DNA of 64,000 nucleotides, from positions 186,001 through 250,000 of the forward strand of contig JAQGHU010000088.1 in assembly GCA_028291515.1 (NCBI GenBank), read 5' to 3'. Each line of letters starts with the position of its first letter. The stretch's first letter is position 1. This DNA comes from Schlesneria sp. Its GTDB lineage: Bacteria; Planctomycetota; Planctomycetia; Planctomycetales; Planctomycetaceae. The notes beneath the pieces are model-generated. The model saw nothing but the letters and a program-made list of their open reading frames with translations, had not been told where the DNA came from and did not search any database. Positions 9,139-17,643 of the stretch are shown here, piece by piece. The position numbers and the translations under genes are program-made.

Positions 9139-9525
9139 ATGACTCAGGACGAAGCGATTGCAATCGCACGACAGGTCGCTACTTCGGAAGGGTGGCCGTG
9201 GTGTGAACCGATCGAAGCAATGAAGAGTCGTCGGTTTGTTATTGCTGGCGCGTGGTACTGGCACATCCTGTCCAACGCCAACTATCGTCATACCAATGTC
9301 TATATGTGCATTGATGATGAAACCAAAAGCATCATCTCCAAAAGGTTCGCCCTCGAGAGGGCAGTCCCTAAAGGCTCAACCTGCATGCGTGGCGTGCGGA
9401 GAATGAGACAGGCGGACGATAATGCGGCGGGGTCCGCGAAGTCCCCTAGAATTATCGGACTCGAATCGCACGGTTGCTTAAACTTTCACGCTGCCGCAGA
9501 TGTCGTCCATCAGCCAGGAATCTAA
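9139..9525 (+). CDS. Small conserved-type hypothetical protein
   Basis: 128 aa from ATG 9139, preceded by TTGAGG at about 9 bases; the frame continues upstream to a GTG at 9034. The N-terminal 70 residues (MTQDEAIAIARQVATSEGWPW, then a Trp-rich strand FVIAGAWYWHILSN, then NVYMCIDDETKSIISKRF) resemble short planctomycete proteins with a PepSY-like strand-helix pattern that I recall ending near this SKRF segment. The remaining 45 residues are low in pattern and overlap the convergent hydrolase gene by 48 bases, so the original stop may have been lost. Function unknown. Confidence 0.55.
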   Translation: MTQDEAIAIARQVATSEGWPWCEPIEAMKSRRFVIAGAWYWHILSNANYRHTNVYMCIDDETKSIISKRFALERAVPKGSTCMRGVRRMRQADDNAAGSAKSPRIIGLESHGCLNFHAAADVVHQPGI

Positions 9526-10338
9526 GTCTCGCAGCATCTTTGTGGTCGGTACCGTTGCCGAGTCCTGGTAAACGCGAGTTCCCACTCTCATCCCGACGGA
9601 ATACAGCATTCGTCCCGCGGCGACGACGTCGCCGACACCTGTCGTGCTGGCACTGAGGTTGGTGGTCAGCAGGACTCGCTTATCTTTCAACTCTTCCGCT
9701 CGTGCCAACGGAGCGTCTGGCTTTGGCATTTCACCGCTGAAACTGATCACTCCGCCAAACCATTCTGGCTTGTTAAGCATCAGCTTTACTGCGGTTGTCG
9801 CGCCGGTGCCGAATCCCGCGAGATAAATACGCTCGCTGTGGATGTGATATTGGCGTCGCAGCGATGTGACGATGAGGCGGATATCGTTGAGTAGTTCTGG
9901 TGAGTTGGCCGCATCGGCCGACCAGGCGCATCCCGATGGCGTGGTGACATCGCCACGTAAGGCGACTCCGATGTAGTTGCGATCGCTGATCGACGGCATC
10001 ACTCGATGGAGCTCGTTCTCCGAGGCTCCATCCCCATGAAACCAGACGATCAGAGGGTAGGCATAGCCCGCTTCATAATGTTCTGGCAGATAGACGGCAC
10101 TGGAACGTTGCGAGATCTGCACTTCGCTGCCGGGCTGCAGATTCGGATCTGCTTCCAGCAATGACTCGATGAGCTCGACGATTTCGGGATGTGCCGGCAA
10201 GTCGTCAATTTCGGATTCGGCCGATGACGCATCCTGGATCGGATTTGCGAGATCCGAGAAACGCCGAATGCAGGCGAAGCGCTCATCGAACTGATGCTCG
10301 CCATCGGATTTTGATTCGAAAAAGGAAAAGTCTGTCAT
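9478..10338 (-). CDS. Alpha/beta-hydrolase fold protein lacking the catalytic triad
   Basis: About 286 aa from ATG 10338 (a GTG at 10344 is also possible; GAGGA lies upstream of both). The central part is a clear carboxylesterase/phospholipase-like fold: YPLIVWFHGDGASENEL (oxyanion strand), NYIGVALRG, then DIRLIVTSLRRQYHIHSERI and the nucleophile elbow LAGFGTGATTAV. The elbow reads G-F-G-T-G, so the usual Ser is Gly. The places where Asp and His are expected (LLTTNLSASTTGVGDVV and YQDSATVPTTKML) also lack them. I recall related planctomycete proteins with altered elbows, so this may be a non-enzymatic subfamily. Binding or scaffold role is inference. Confidence 0.75.
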   Translation of the reverse strand: MTDFSFFESKSDGEHQFDERFACIRRFSDLANPIQDASSAESEIDDLPAHPEIVELIESLLEADPNLQPGSEVQISQRSSAVYLPEHYEAGYAYPLIVWFHGDGASENELHRVMPSISDRNYIGVALRGDVTTPSGCAWSADAANSPELLNDIRLIVTSLRRQYHIHSERIYLAGFGTGATTAVKLMLNKPEWFGGVISFSGEMPKPDAPLARAEELKDKRVLLTTNLSASTTGVGDVVAAGRMLYSVGMRVGTRVYQDSATVPTTKMLRDLDSWLMDDICGSVKV

Positions 10339-10425
10339 GATCACAAGTTCCTCACGCCGGTCTGTGCCGGCGGATCCGTAACGTTCGACAAAGTCACAGA
10401 TCAGACCAATCCAATCTCATCCCTA

Positions 10426-11226
10426 TCACCGGAGTGGCGTTGCCAGATTTGACGGTCTTCGCGCCGCCAACGGCTCTTCCAATTCCAGTGCCGCGACACT
10501 GTCACGGATCTCACTCATCGGGAAATGGGCTCCAGGGCACTCAGTCGCTTTCACGTCACCGTGACCCACGATTTGAGCAGTCTGAATCTCATACTCCCGC
10601 GAAAGCACTCGTACCAACTTCTTCAACGATGCCAGCTGCGCCACTGTTGGCGAGCTGTTTTCAAAATTTCCGACGAGTACGACTCCGATACCGTGCTGGT
10701 TGTAATCAGCCACGCCAGCGTGAGCCCCTTGCATTTGCTTCTTCCAACGAAACGTTGGGTCAATTTCACCGTCGCCCATCCCCTTGCCGTTGCCAATCAC
10801 AAAGTGATAGCCGATCCCCAGCCAGGGCTTGCCGTTCTTATCTTTATTCTTCAAGTGTGACTCGTGGATGCTCTCCACGTCGCCTTGTTCCGATGCAGTG
10901 TGGTGAAGCACGATGTATTTCCAATCGCGCGTCGCCGTTTCAGGCTTCCAAGGATTGTCTTTTGTAATCGGTGTAACAGGAGAAACCGGCGGAACCTCGG
11001 ATTCCTGCGGAAGCGTCATCTCCGGTGGTTCAAGCACCGGCAATTGCGGTTGTAGCTGTGGCTGCGGTCGACTGATTGATGCCGGCGGTGGCACTGTCTG
11101 TCGATAACAACCGAGGCATCCCACACTCCAAGTCAGCAGTCCCATAAGCAGCAGCATGCGGTGCCGCAATCGAATCGATTGCGGAGCAATGTTGTGGCCT
11201 GTGGAGCTGTTGTCCTGTACTTCCAT
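10426..11226 (-). CDS. N-acetylmuramoyl-L-alanine amidase (PGRP/Amidase_2), predicted lipoprotein
   Basis: 266 aa. N-terminal hydrophobic segment MLLLMGLLTWSVGCLGC contains a plausible lipobox, then a Pro/Gln-rich linker (about residues 45-90). The catalytic domain has the zinc ligands of the family: His in YIVLHHTAS, His in IVGHGDVKATECPG, and Cys in that same motif, with YHFVIGNG and HGIGVVLVGNF between them. It would cleave the bond between MurNAc and the stem peptide. Lipid anchoring suggests an outer-membrane periplasmic enzyme in wall turnover. An internal ATG at codon 24 would give a more usual signal length; ATG 11226 is the longest option. Confidence 0.88.
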   Translation of the reverse strand: MEVQDNSSTGHNIAPQSIRLRHRMLLLMGLLTWSVGCLGCYRQTVPPPASISRPQPQLQPQLPVLEPPEMTLPQESEVPPVSPVTPITKDNPWKPETATRDWKYIVLHHTASEQGDVESIHESHLKNKDKNGKPWLGIGYHFVIGNGKGMGDGEIDPTFRWKKQMQGAHAGVADYNQHGIGVVLVGNFENSSPTVAQLASLKKLVRVLSREYEIQTAQIVGHGDVKATECPGAHFPMSEIRDSVAALELEEPLAARRPSNLATPLR

Positions 11227-11514
11227 GCCCAGTCCGTTGGGTTATCCATCTATCCTGTTTTCGCCGTTGTCCCAAGCGGGCGGAAATTTACAAGCGGACG
11301 AAAAGTGTGTCAATGTGCAGTCCTATTGGAGCGCGCAAAGACCTGCTTGCTTGGAGATTGCGACGCGAAGACAGGGACTTCGCGACGACTTTTCTGGCCA
11401 AAAAGAGGGTCGAAAAGTCTACGCATGTTATGCACAGACCCTATTTCACGTAATGGACGCGATTTTGGGTCGGGCCGGGCACTTCTGAGATAATCCTGTC
11501 AAGTTTCGCGCAGG

Positions 11515-12585
11515 CTAGATGATTTCCAGCGACGGCATCTTGGGGGTTTCCAGCAGTTGTCGCGCGATTTGAATCGCCGTTCGCTCGCAGATCCCGAGCA
11601 ACGGTCCGCGCGAGGGATTGTCCTCGGAGAAGAGATTGGCGATGTGTCCGTCGTCACCTCGAATACGGATTCCCGCATCGATGGGGAGTTCGCCCAGGAA
11701 GGGAAGGCCGAGTTCTGCCGCTTTGTTCTTCGCGCCGCCACGACCGAAGATTTCGCCCGTCATGTTTTCGACCAGACCCAGGATTGGAATCTTGACTTGG
11801 CGAAACATGCTGATGGCCTTCATCGCATCCAGCAAAGCGACCTGCTGAGGTGTGCAAACGACAACGGCACCAGCCAATCCCAGCATCTGCGAGAGTGTCA
11901 GCGAGACATCGCCAGTCCCCGGTGGCAGGTCGATAATCAGATAGTCCAGTTCGCCCCAGTCGGTATCTTTCAGGAACTGCGTGATGGCGCGATGCAGCAA
12001 TGGTCCGCGCCAGATCACGGCCTGGTCAGGCTGCACGAAATACCCCATCGAGATCACTTTGAGGCCGTTGGCAATCACGGGTTCGATGCGCTCAAACTCT
12101 TCGCCGGTCGATGTCTTATGCTTGACTGCCACTGGTCGTCCGTGCGCACCCACCATATGAGGGATGCTGGGGCCATAAACGTCGGCATCCATTAAGCCAA
12201 CCTGGCATCCGAGTGATTTCAGCCCGTAAGCCAGGGTGGCAGCAACGGTACTCTTGCCGACGCCCCCCTTACCGCTACCGACAGCCACGACATTCTTGAT
12301 TTTCAGGCCGAGCGTGCCGCCCGAATTCAATCCGCGAACATTGGATTTGAATGCGACTTCGACTGATCCGGCATCGGCGAATGACTGCGAAATTGTCGAG
12401 CGGACGGCGTCAACAATCCTGTCCTTGCCGGGGTAGGCAGGAGTCGGCAAATCGATAGTCACGGTGACGGCGTTGTTCGGTCCGACCGCCACGCCGCCGA
12501 GCATTCCCAGTTCACCGAAAGAGCGACCAAGTTCGGGGTCGGTTAACGTTTGCAAACGGCTCGAAATCTGAGAATCAGTCAACAT
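11515..12585 (-). CDS. Mrp/ApbC/NBP35 family Fe-S cluster carrier ATPase
   Basis: About 356 aa from ATG 12585; a TTG three codons earlier is less likely since GAGGA lies too near it. N-terminal MIP18/DUF59-like domain (about 1-85: LQTLTDPELGRSFGELGML...VAV) followed by a ParA/MinD-type ATPase. Deviant Walker A GSGKGGVGKSTVAA, switch LMDADVYGPSIPHM, and LIIDLPPGTGDVSLTLSQ are all present. In many Mrp proteins a CxxC after VENM binds the bridging cluster. Here the segment is VENMTGEIFGRGGA with no CxxC, as in some bacterial subgroups. Role: transfer or assembly of Fe-S clusters, or a related regulatory ATPase. Confidence 0.92.
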   Translation of the reverse strand: MLTDSQISSRLQTLTDPELGRSFGELGMLGGVAVGPNNAVTVTIDLPTPAYPGKDRIVDAVRSTISQSFADAGSVEVAFKSNVRGLNSGGTLGLKIKNVVAVGSGKGGVGKSTVAATLAYGLKSLGCQVGLMDADVYGPSIPHMVGAHGRPVAVKHKTSTGEEFERIEPVIANGLKVISMGYFVQPDQAVIWRGPLLHRAITQFLKDTDWGELDYLIIDLPPGTGDVSLTLSQMLGLAGAVVVCTPQQVALLDAMKAISMFRQVKIPILGLVENMTGEIFGRGGAKNKAAELGLPFLGELPIDAGIRIRGDDGHIANLFSEDNPSRGPLLGICERTAIQIARQLLETPKMPSLEII

Positions 12586-12777
12586 TTCCGGCAAGTCCTC
12601 TCCGCTGGATACGGCTTCAATGCTGCTGATTCATTAGTGATCAGCAGGCTTGGGTTCGTCGTTCGTGGCACTCAAACCGTCTCGGATCGCATCGGGCGTC
12701 CGTGATCATTCGCCAGCGTGAACCAGCGGAGATGCTGCTTAAACGGCAAAGTCGGTCAGGGCACACGTCGAGTTGTA

Positions 12778-13215
12778 TCACCCTTCGAACGGTGCAGCAA
12801 CCGGCGGACGCCTGACGGTGCGAATCAATCGCAAGCAGATACGAGCAAGATCGCGTCCACCGATTTCATCATTCACATAAGCGGCAGCACCCGCTTCGCG
12901 AACGGTCCATTCCAACTCGGCATACTCAGGCGAGCCGATGACGATGATCGGCGGACCAGCAATGGCCTGCGATTGTTTGCCAATCCACGTCAAACAGTCA
13001 GTGGGGGCGGAATCCAGAGAGATCACGACCAGGCAATCACTGAATTCGGCGGTGCTCGGACTCAGGTCGCCGACGGTGCGGCATTCCCGTACAAACAGAG
13101 ACTGATCCGAGAACTGCCGTTTGAGTTCCGGGCCCCAGTATGGCATGCGTTCGAAGACGAGAATGCCGCGTTCCGGCTTGTCCGTCAGCAGGAATGTCAT
13201 CAACAGCCCCATCAT
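12778..13215 (-). CDS. Receiver-like (degenerate CheY-fold) protein
   Basis: 145 aa, or 140 if the ATG at 13200 is used. Alternating strand/helix pattern of a receiver fold: GILVFERMPYWGPELKRQF, ECRTVGDL, CLVVISLDSAPTDCLTWI, PPIIVIGSPEYAELEWTVREAGAAAYVNDEI. The phosphoacceptor Asp and acidic pocket are not at the expected places, so phosphotransfer is doubtful. No kinase gene is adjacent. It sits between mrp and kdsA with no sign of operon coupling. Function unknown; a signalling or scaffold role is inference. Confidence 0.6.
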   Translation of the reverse strand: MMGLLMTFLLTDKPERGILVFERMPYWGPELKRQFSDQSLFVRECRTVGDLSPSTAEFSDCLVVISLDSAPTDCLTWIGKQSQAIAGPPIIVIGSPEYAELEWTVREAGAAAYVNDEIGGRDLARICLRLIRTVRRPPVAAPFEG

Positions 13216-13362
13216 TGAAATCCAAGAGGATTCGATATGCTTTGACTCACAAAATCAGTACGACGAAGCGCGCCAAGACGCACGAAGTCGGTCGCAGCCG
13301 ATTGAATGCTCCGTTAACATGCCGCAGGAACGGAGTGTTTGAATTTTATAAGGAATGCAACT

Positions 13363-14202
13363 GTGCCGAACAATCCTGTGAAGATCGGGCGATGGCGTTG
13401 TGGTCGCGATGAACCGTTGCTGTTTATGGCTGGTCCCTGCGTCATCGAAAGCGAAGAACTTGTCCTGGAAGTTGCCAAACGGCTCGCGGATTTGTCTGCG
13501 ACTCGAAACGTGCAGATCGTCTTCAAATCGAGCTTCGACAAGGCGAACCGCACCAGTATCGATAGCTTTCGCGGGCCTGGATTAGAGCGTGGTCTGGAAA
13601 TCCTGGCGAAAGTTCGTGAGGTCACTGGCTTGCCGTTGCTGACGGACGTTCACGACCCCAGCCAGGCCGAACCCGCAGCCGCCGTCTGCCAGGTCTTGCA
13701 GATTCCGGCGTTCCTCGCTCGTCAAACCGATCTGGTCGAAGCTGTGGCTGTGGCGACTGCGCGTCACGGGGGGATCATCAACGTCAAGAAGCCACAATTC
13801 ATGGCTCCCGAAGATATGATCCATGTCGTGAAAAAATGCGAATCGTCAGGGAATCCAAACGTTCTACTGACTGAACGCGGAACGATGTTTGGTTACGGCC
13901 GATTGATCAACGATTTCCGCTGTATTCCCGTGATGCAGGGATTCGGCGGCCCGGTCATTTTCGATGCGACTCACAGCGTCCAAATGCCGGGGGGAGCCAC
14001 CACCGGCGGTCGACGCGAACTGGTCCCGTTCCTGGCCCGCGCCGCAGTGGCCTGTGGCTGCGACGGTGTCTTTTTCGAAACGCATCCCGATCCCGACAAG
14101 GCGTTGAGCGATGGTCCCAACATGGTCCCTTTGGCGGAACTGCCTCGCCTCATCGACCAATTGGTCCAATTGCGGAAGCTGGCATTGGAATTTCGAGCTT
14201 GA
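13363..14202 (+). CDS. kdsA: 3-deoxy-8-phosphooctulonate synthase, metal-dependent type
   Basis: 279 aa from GTG 13363, chosen because AAGGAA lies 7 bases upstream; the TTG at 13339 has no such site. It condenses phosphoenolpyruvate with arabinose 5-phosphate to make Kdo 8-phosphate for lipopolysaccharide. [31 protein letters not shown] and [14 protein letters not shown] are family hallmarks. The metal-type ligands are present: Cys26 in AGPC, His204 in DATHSVQ, Glu239 in FFETHPDPD and Asp250 in LSDGPN, in line with the Aquifex-type enzyme; metal-free enzymes have Asn at the Cys position. waaA lies 43 kb away in this window. Confidence 0.96.
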   Translation: MPNNPVKIGRWRCGRDEPLLFMAGPCVIESEELVLEVAKRLADLSATRNVQIVFKSSFDKANRTSIDSFRGPGLERGLEILAKVREVTGLPLLTDVHDPSQAEPAAAVCQVLQIPAFLARQTDLVEAVAVATARHGGIINVKKPQFMAPEDMIHVVKKCESSGNPNVLLTERGTMFGYGRLINDFRCIPVMQGFGGPVIFDATHSVQMPGGATTGGRRELVPFLARAAVACGCDGVFFETHPDPDKALSDGPNMVPLAELPRLIDQLVQLRKLALEFRA

Positions 14203-14386
14203 GTATTCATAACTTCTGACTGCAATGATATTTGGGTAGTGTAATTTGTCGGGGCGGTCGTGCCGCAAGGCGCGACGTGTGCCCGCCAGTTCGGAATCCC
14301 AAATTTGTTCAACACCTACGTGCAAATAGACGTAGGTCAGCCGAATTCCCCTTGAGCACGCCATTTAGTAGCCGAGCATCATCGAT

Positions 14387-15922
14387 ATGAGACTTCCGCG
14401 TCTGTTTGCTGTCCCTGCAATTCTGCTGATTCTGGCGAGCTTCGTCGGATGTCCGGGGAAACGCCAAGTTTCGAATACGGGGGCCAGCTCAAACGAATCG
14501 TCCGCCGACGATCTGCTGGTGAGCGCCGTGCATCAGTTGCGGCCCCTGAATTATTCCATCGACGCGGCGGCGGATAAGCCGGTCAGCCTGTTGAACTCGT
14601 GGCGCGGCCTCGCACCAGATCCATCGCCGGTCATCAATGAAAAGGTGCCGGCTGGCTGGATCGATGAAAGCCAGGAAGTGCGGCTGAAGGCAGAGAACTT
14701 TGATTTGCTCGATGCCGTTCATATTCGCGACGCGATGTTGACTCACGCTATTGCCAGCTATTTGTCGACCCATGCCAGTGACGAAGTTGGGCAGGCTCAA
14801 GCCGTGTTTGATTTCGTTATTCGCAACGTGGCACTACGTGGTGATGATGATCCAGAAATGCCGCTGGGGATTTACCAACTCTTGCTGCTGGGGCAAGGAA
14901 ATGCAGAGGATCGTGCGTGGGTCACAGCGTCCCTGTTTCGCCAGTTGCGTCTCGATTGCGTCATCGTGCGACCAAAGGGGGATAAGTCACCTGACAACTG
15001 GCTGTTGGGCGTTCTTTTGAAAGGCCAGGTCTACCTATTCGATCCGCGCTTGGGACTCGCCCTGCCATCTGGCGACGACGCTTCGAAGGTCACTCCGCCC
15101 GCGACTCTGGCTGAAATTGTCTCTCATCCCGAGTGGTTAGAACGATTTTCCGTGCGATCTGACGCCTATCCCATCAAGGCGGAAGCGCTCAAGGAAGTCG
15201 ATATTTTCCCCATCGTCGAAGTCAACTGGTGGACGCGCCGGATTCGACATCTGGAGTCCGTACTGCCAGCAAGCGATCTGTGCGTGTTGTCGGATCCGTT
15301 GTTCGACGTGACCGGCCGCGAGGGGTTGTTGTCACGACTGAAGGCTGCGGGGTGGTCTCCGGATTCTCTCAAGCCCTGGCCGTATCCGCTCCAACAAAAC
15401 GAGGCGATGAAGAAGGTTACTCCAGCAATCAAGCAGACGTTTGAGATTGCCACTCAGGCTTTCAACCTGCCGATCCCATTCAAGGTTGGCGAAGACGGTC
15501 AGGTCAAATTTGGCAATCCTGAGCGCAAACTATTACGCATCAGAACCGAACAATTGCTCGGGAAATTTGACGACGCGACGCAGCGCTACATGTCAATCAG
15601 GCATCTGGAAATTGAACAAGCCCCAGTGCAGGAAATGGCGGTGTTGAACCGAAAAGGGGCCGAAAATGCAATTTACTGGACGGCTCTCTGCAAGTTTGAG
15701 GCGAAGGAGTATGGCGCCGCTGTCGAGCAGGTGAACGCCTACCTCAAACGGTACGATCGAAGCGGGCAATGGAGATTCGCCGCCAGGGCACTGCTGGCCG
15801 ACTGCCATGCGGAACTGGGTCATCTGAAGGAAGCGATCGACACTCTCGAAAGGTCTCGGTCCGACGATCCTTATCGCTTGGGAAATGCCGTCCGCGTGAA
15901 GCAATGGAAGGCCCGTCAGTAG
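14387..15922 (+). CDS. Lipoprotein with degenerate transglutaminase-like domain and TPR-like C-terminus
   Basis: 511 aa. Signal MRLPRLFAVPAILLILASFVGC ends in a lipobox (FVGC). Residues about 130-230 resemble the transglutaminase core: AQAVFDFVIRNVAL, then GNAEDRAWVTASLFRQLRLDC at the place of the catalytic Cys helix, and NWLLGVLLKGQVYLFDPRLG at the place of the His and Asp strands. Cys is replaced by Ala (GNAEDRA), the His is missing and only the Asp (FDPRLG) remains. The C-terminal third (about 380-505) is helical with TPR-like periodicity (FDDATQRYMSIRHLEIEQA, ALLADCHAELGHLKEAIDTLERS). Function unknown; it cannot be a normal transglutaminase. Confidence 0.75.
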   Translation: MRLPRLFAVPAILLILASFVGCPGKRQVSNTGASSNESSADDLLVSAVHQLRPLNYSIDAAADKPVSLLNSWRGLAPDPSPVINEKVPAGWIDESQEVRLKAENFDLLDAVHIRDAMLTHAIASYLSTHASDEVGQAQAVFDFVIRNVALRGDDDPEMPLGIYQLLLLGQGNAEDRAWVTASLFRQLRLDCVIVRPKGDKSPDNWLLGVLLKGQVYLFDPRLGLALPSGDDASKVTPPATLAEIVSHPEWLERFSVRSDAYPIKAEALKEVDIFPIVEVNWWTRRIRHLESVLPASDLCVLSDPLFDVTGREGLLSRLKAAGWSPDSLKPWPYPLQQNEAMKKVTPAIKQTFEIATQAFNLPIPFKVGEDGQVKFGNPERKLLRIRTEQLLGKFDDATQRYMSIRHLEIEQAPVQEMAVLNRKGAENAIYWTALCKFEAKEYGAAVEQVNAYLKRYDRSGQWRFAARALLADCHAELGHLKEAIDTLERSRSDDPYRLGNAVRVKQWKARQ

Positions 15923-15983
15923 TGGACCCGACATTGCAAATTGCGCATTTCCGATTGAAAAGCGCAAATTGGAAGATGTGTCG

Positions 15984-16391
15984 TTAGAGGGTTGCTGTCA
16001 CGAGCAACTCGGACGATTCCATTGTCGGCGTGGCGATGCTGGCATCCGATTCCATCTGCAGGTCGTACGTTCCTGCCGCGTTCAAGTGGAAGAACCTGCG
16101 GAACCACAGCATTCGTTGGACATTGGGCTGCGGTGGAGTCAGTGCAAAGCGGACGCCCCGCTTTTCCTGCCAGTCGTAAAGCATCCCGAAGAAGCCGCTG
16201 GGGATGTACTTCACGAATCGCATGTCGATCGCAATCGATCGGACATGTTCGCGTTCGATCAGGTTGAACAGGCCTTCTCTTAAGAGTGCCAGGTCGGCAC
16301 CGTCCCAGATATCCATCTCGCCCACGTGCAATAGGAGCAGATCATCCTGAACTTCAATCAGCATCCTTTTGAACCGTCGTTGGACTGACAT
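15984..16391 (-). CDS. STAS-like domain protein
   Basis: 135 aa from ATG 16391; the frame opens further upstream to 16466 but that part overlaps a palindromic leader. FKRMLIEVQDDLLLLHVGEMDIWDGADLALLREGLFNLI then RSIAIDMRFVKYIPSGFFGMLYDWQEKRGVRFAL has the strand-helix order of STAS domains, with the conserved loop D-M-R-F-V...I-P-S-G-F-F where anti-sigma-factor antagonists carry the phosphorylatable Ser. PSGFFG provides such a Ser. Partners (anti-sigma kinase, PP2C phosphatase) are not in the window. A role in partner-switch signalling is inference. Confidence 0.7.
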   Translation of the reverse strand: MSVQRRFKRMLIEVQDDLLLLHVGEMDIWDGADLALLREGLFNLIEREHVRSIAIDMRFVKYIPSGFFGMLYDWQEKRGVRFALTPPQPNVQRMLWFRRFFHLNAAGTYDLQMESDASIATPTMESSELLVTATL

Positions 16392-16413
16392 GGCGAATGT
16401 TCCGGCTTTTAGT

Positions 16414-16735
16414 CGGTCGGTGTGACACCGGGTGACAATTCCCGGCGAGGGTTGACCTAAAAGCAAAGCGCGGACCGTTAGTGGCGCAAACTTCGAGCGA
16501 ATTCACAACCCATTGCAACTACGTGGATTGTGGCGAAGTCGTTGGAGCCATGTCGAAATTGGCGTTGTGGATTCGCCACGGAAAGTCCAGGCATGATGCG
16601 GTATCACATCACCGCAGAAGATGTAGCCAAGGCCTTGGAAAATCACAGTCCGACCGGCGGGATGAAGCCGGTAACCTGCAACGCCGTGGCGGCAAATGGA
16701 AATCAGCCCGCCTCTGTAAGGCTATTCACCGACCG
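16414..16735. ncRNA. Possible structured RNA, class not recognised
   Basis: In the 346-base gap between the STAS and zinc-ribbon genes, the outer ends are complementary: CGGTCGGTG at 16414-16422 pairs with CACCGACCG at 16727-16735. Between them lie several local hairpins: CCGGG/CCCGG (16428-16445), GTGG/CCAC (16567-16579), GCGGT/ACCGC (16598-16615) and ACCGGC/GCCGGT (16653-16672). GGAAAGTCC at 16580-16588 recalls RNase P conserved region I, but the other RNase P landmarks are missing. Strand is undetermined. It could be a leader RNA, a small RNA, or chance pairing. Confidence 0.3.
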
Positions 16736-16737
16736 TT

Positions 16738-17439
16738 TCAGTCTTCGGCAAGATACATCAGCCGACCGCAGGTGCAGAAAATACACTTGCCCGAGCGAAG
16801 TTCGACGATCGTTTGCTGACGCTGTCCGACATAGCATTCGCTGCACGCAGTGCCGGTCACTGGCGAGAGGGCATGTGCACCGTACGACTGGACCAGCCGT
16901 CGATACTGCGGCACGATTTCGGGGGGAAGGAATTTTTCGGCATCGCCCACCTGGGCTTCAATCGCTGCCGCCTGAGATTTCAAATCGGGCTGACGCTCGC
17001 CGATTTTCGCGGCGAACTTTGCGAGTTCCGCTTCGAGAGCCGTGATTTCGGCTTCGAAGTCTTTGATTTCTCGCTGCATCGCATCGCAGCCGTCTAACGC
17101 TTCCAGGATCTCGTCTTCCAACACACTGTTGGCCATGCTGTCGGCGGCAATTTGCGTTTTCAAAGCGTCGAATTCGCGGTTGTTTGTCGCTCCGTTCAGC
17201 TTTCCCTGCAGATCGTGAATCTTGGCTTCGTTGGTCTTGAGTTGCAGATTTTTCTGATCGGCCGCCACTTTCAGGTGCTTGAGTTTGGTTCGCCGTGCTT
17301 CCAGTTCGGCTTTTTTCTTATCGACTAAGTGCTGGCGAGCGGCGATCTGGCGCGGACCTCTTTCGATTTCCTCAGTCAGCTCCTGCAATCGAAGCCGCAA
17401 CTTATGGATTTCCTTCAACGCAGTGCCATTCGAGGACAT
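16738..17439 (-). CDS. Coiled-coil protein with C-terminal C4 zinc ribbon
   Basis: 233 aa. Residues about 1-170 form a long charged coiled coil (LRLRLQELTEEIERG, LVDKKKAELEARRTKLKHLK, FDALKTQIAAD, IKDFEAEITALEAELAKF). The C-terminal part has a four-cysteine zinc ribbon, TACSECYVGQRQQ and KCIFCTCGRLMYL. This is the architecture of the C4-type zinc ribbon proteins formerly DUF164, nucleic-acid-associated proteins of unclear role (Chlamydia CT398 and Helicobacter homologues have been studied). It is divergent from the BatA gene 200 bases away. Confidence 0.88.
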   Translation of the reverse strand: MSSNGTALKEIHKLRLRLQELTEEIERGPRQIAARQHLVDKKKAELEARRTKLKHLKVAADQKNLQLKTNEAKIHDLQGKLNGATNNREFDALKTQIAADSMANSVLEDEILEALDGCDAMQREIKDFEAEITALEAELAKFAAKIGERQPDLKSQAAAIEAQVGDAEKFLPPEIVPQYRRLVQSYGAHALSPVTGTACSECYVGQRQQTIVELRSGKCIFCTCGRLMYLAED

Positions 17440-17643
17440 CCAAACTCTCCGCGAGAATATTTCGAATCAATGATGTGCGTACACTATAACAGAAAACAGG
17501 CTTCCTGTTCTAATCAACAAACATGATTCAGTGGACTCCGAGGCCGGTGTCATGGATAGTGGGAATTTGAAAGAAGTCCGTTGGACCTTCACCACCAAGA
17601 AATCCAGTCCGTTTGTGACTGAATAACGCACCATTTTTGCACT

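Noticed and set aside
16481-16819. GGAAAGTCC as an RNase P RNA; overlapping 112-codon frame
   Set aside because: The other RNase P conserved regions (GGTAAGAGC..., ACAGAA..GGCTTA) are absent and the length to the ends does not fit. The frame overlaps the zinc-ribbon gene and is Arg/His-rich noise.
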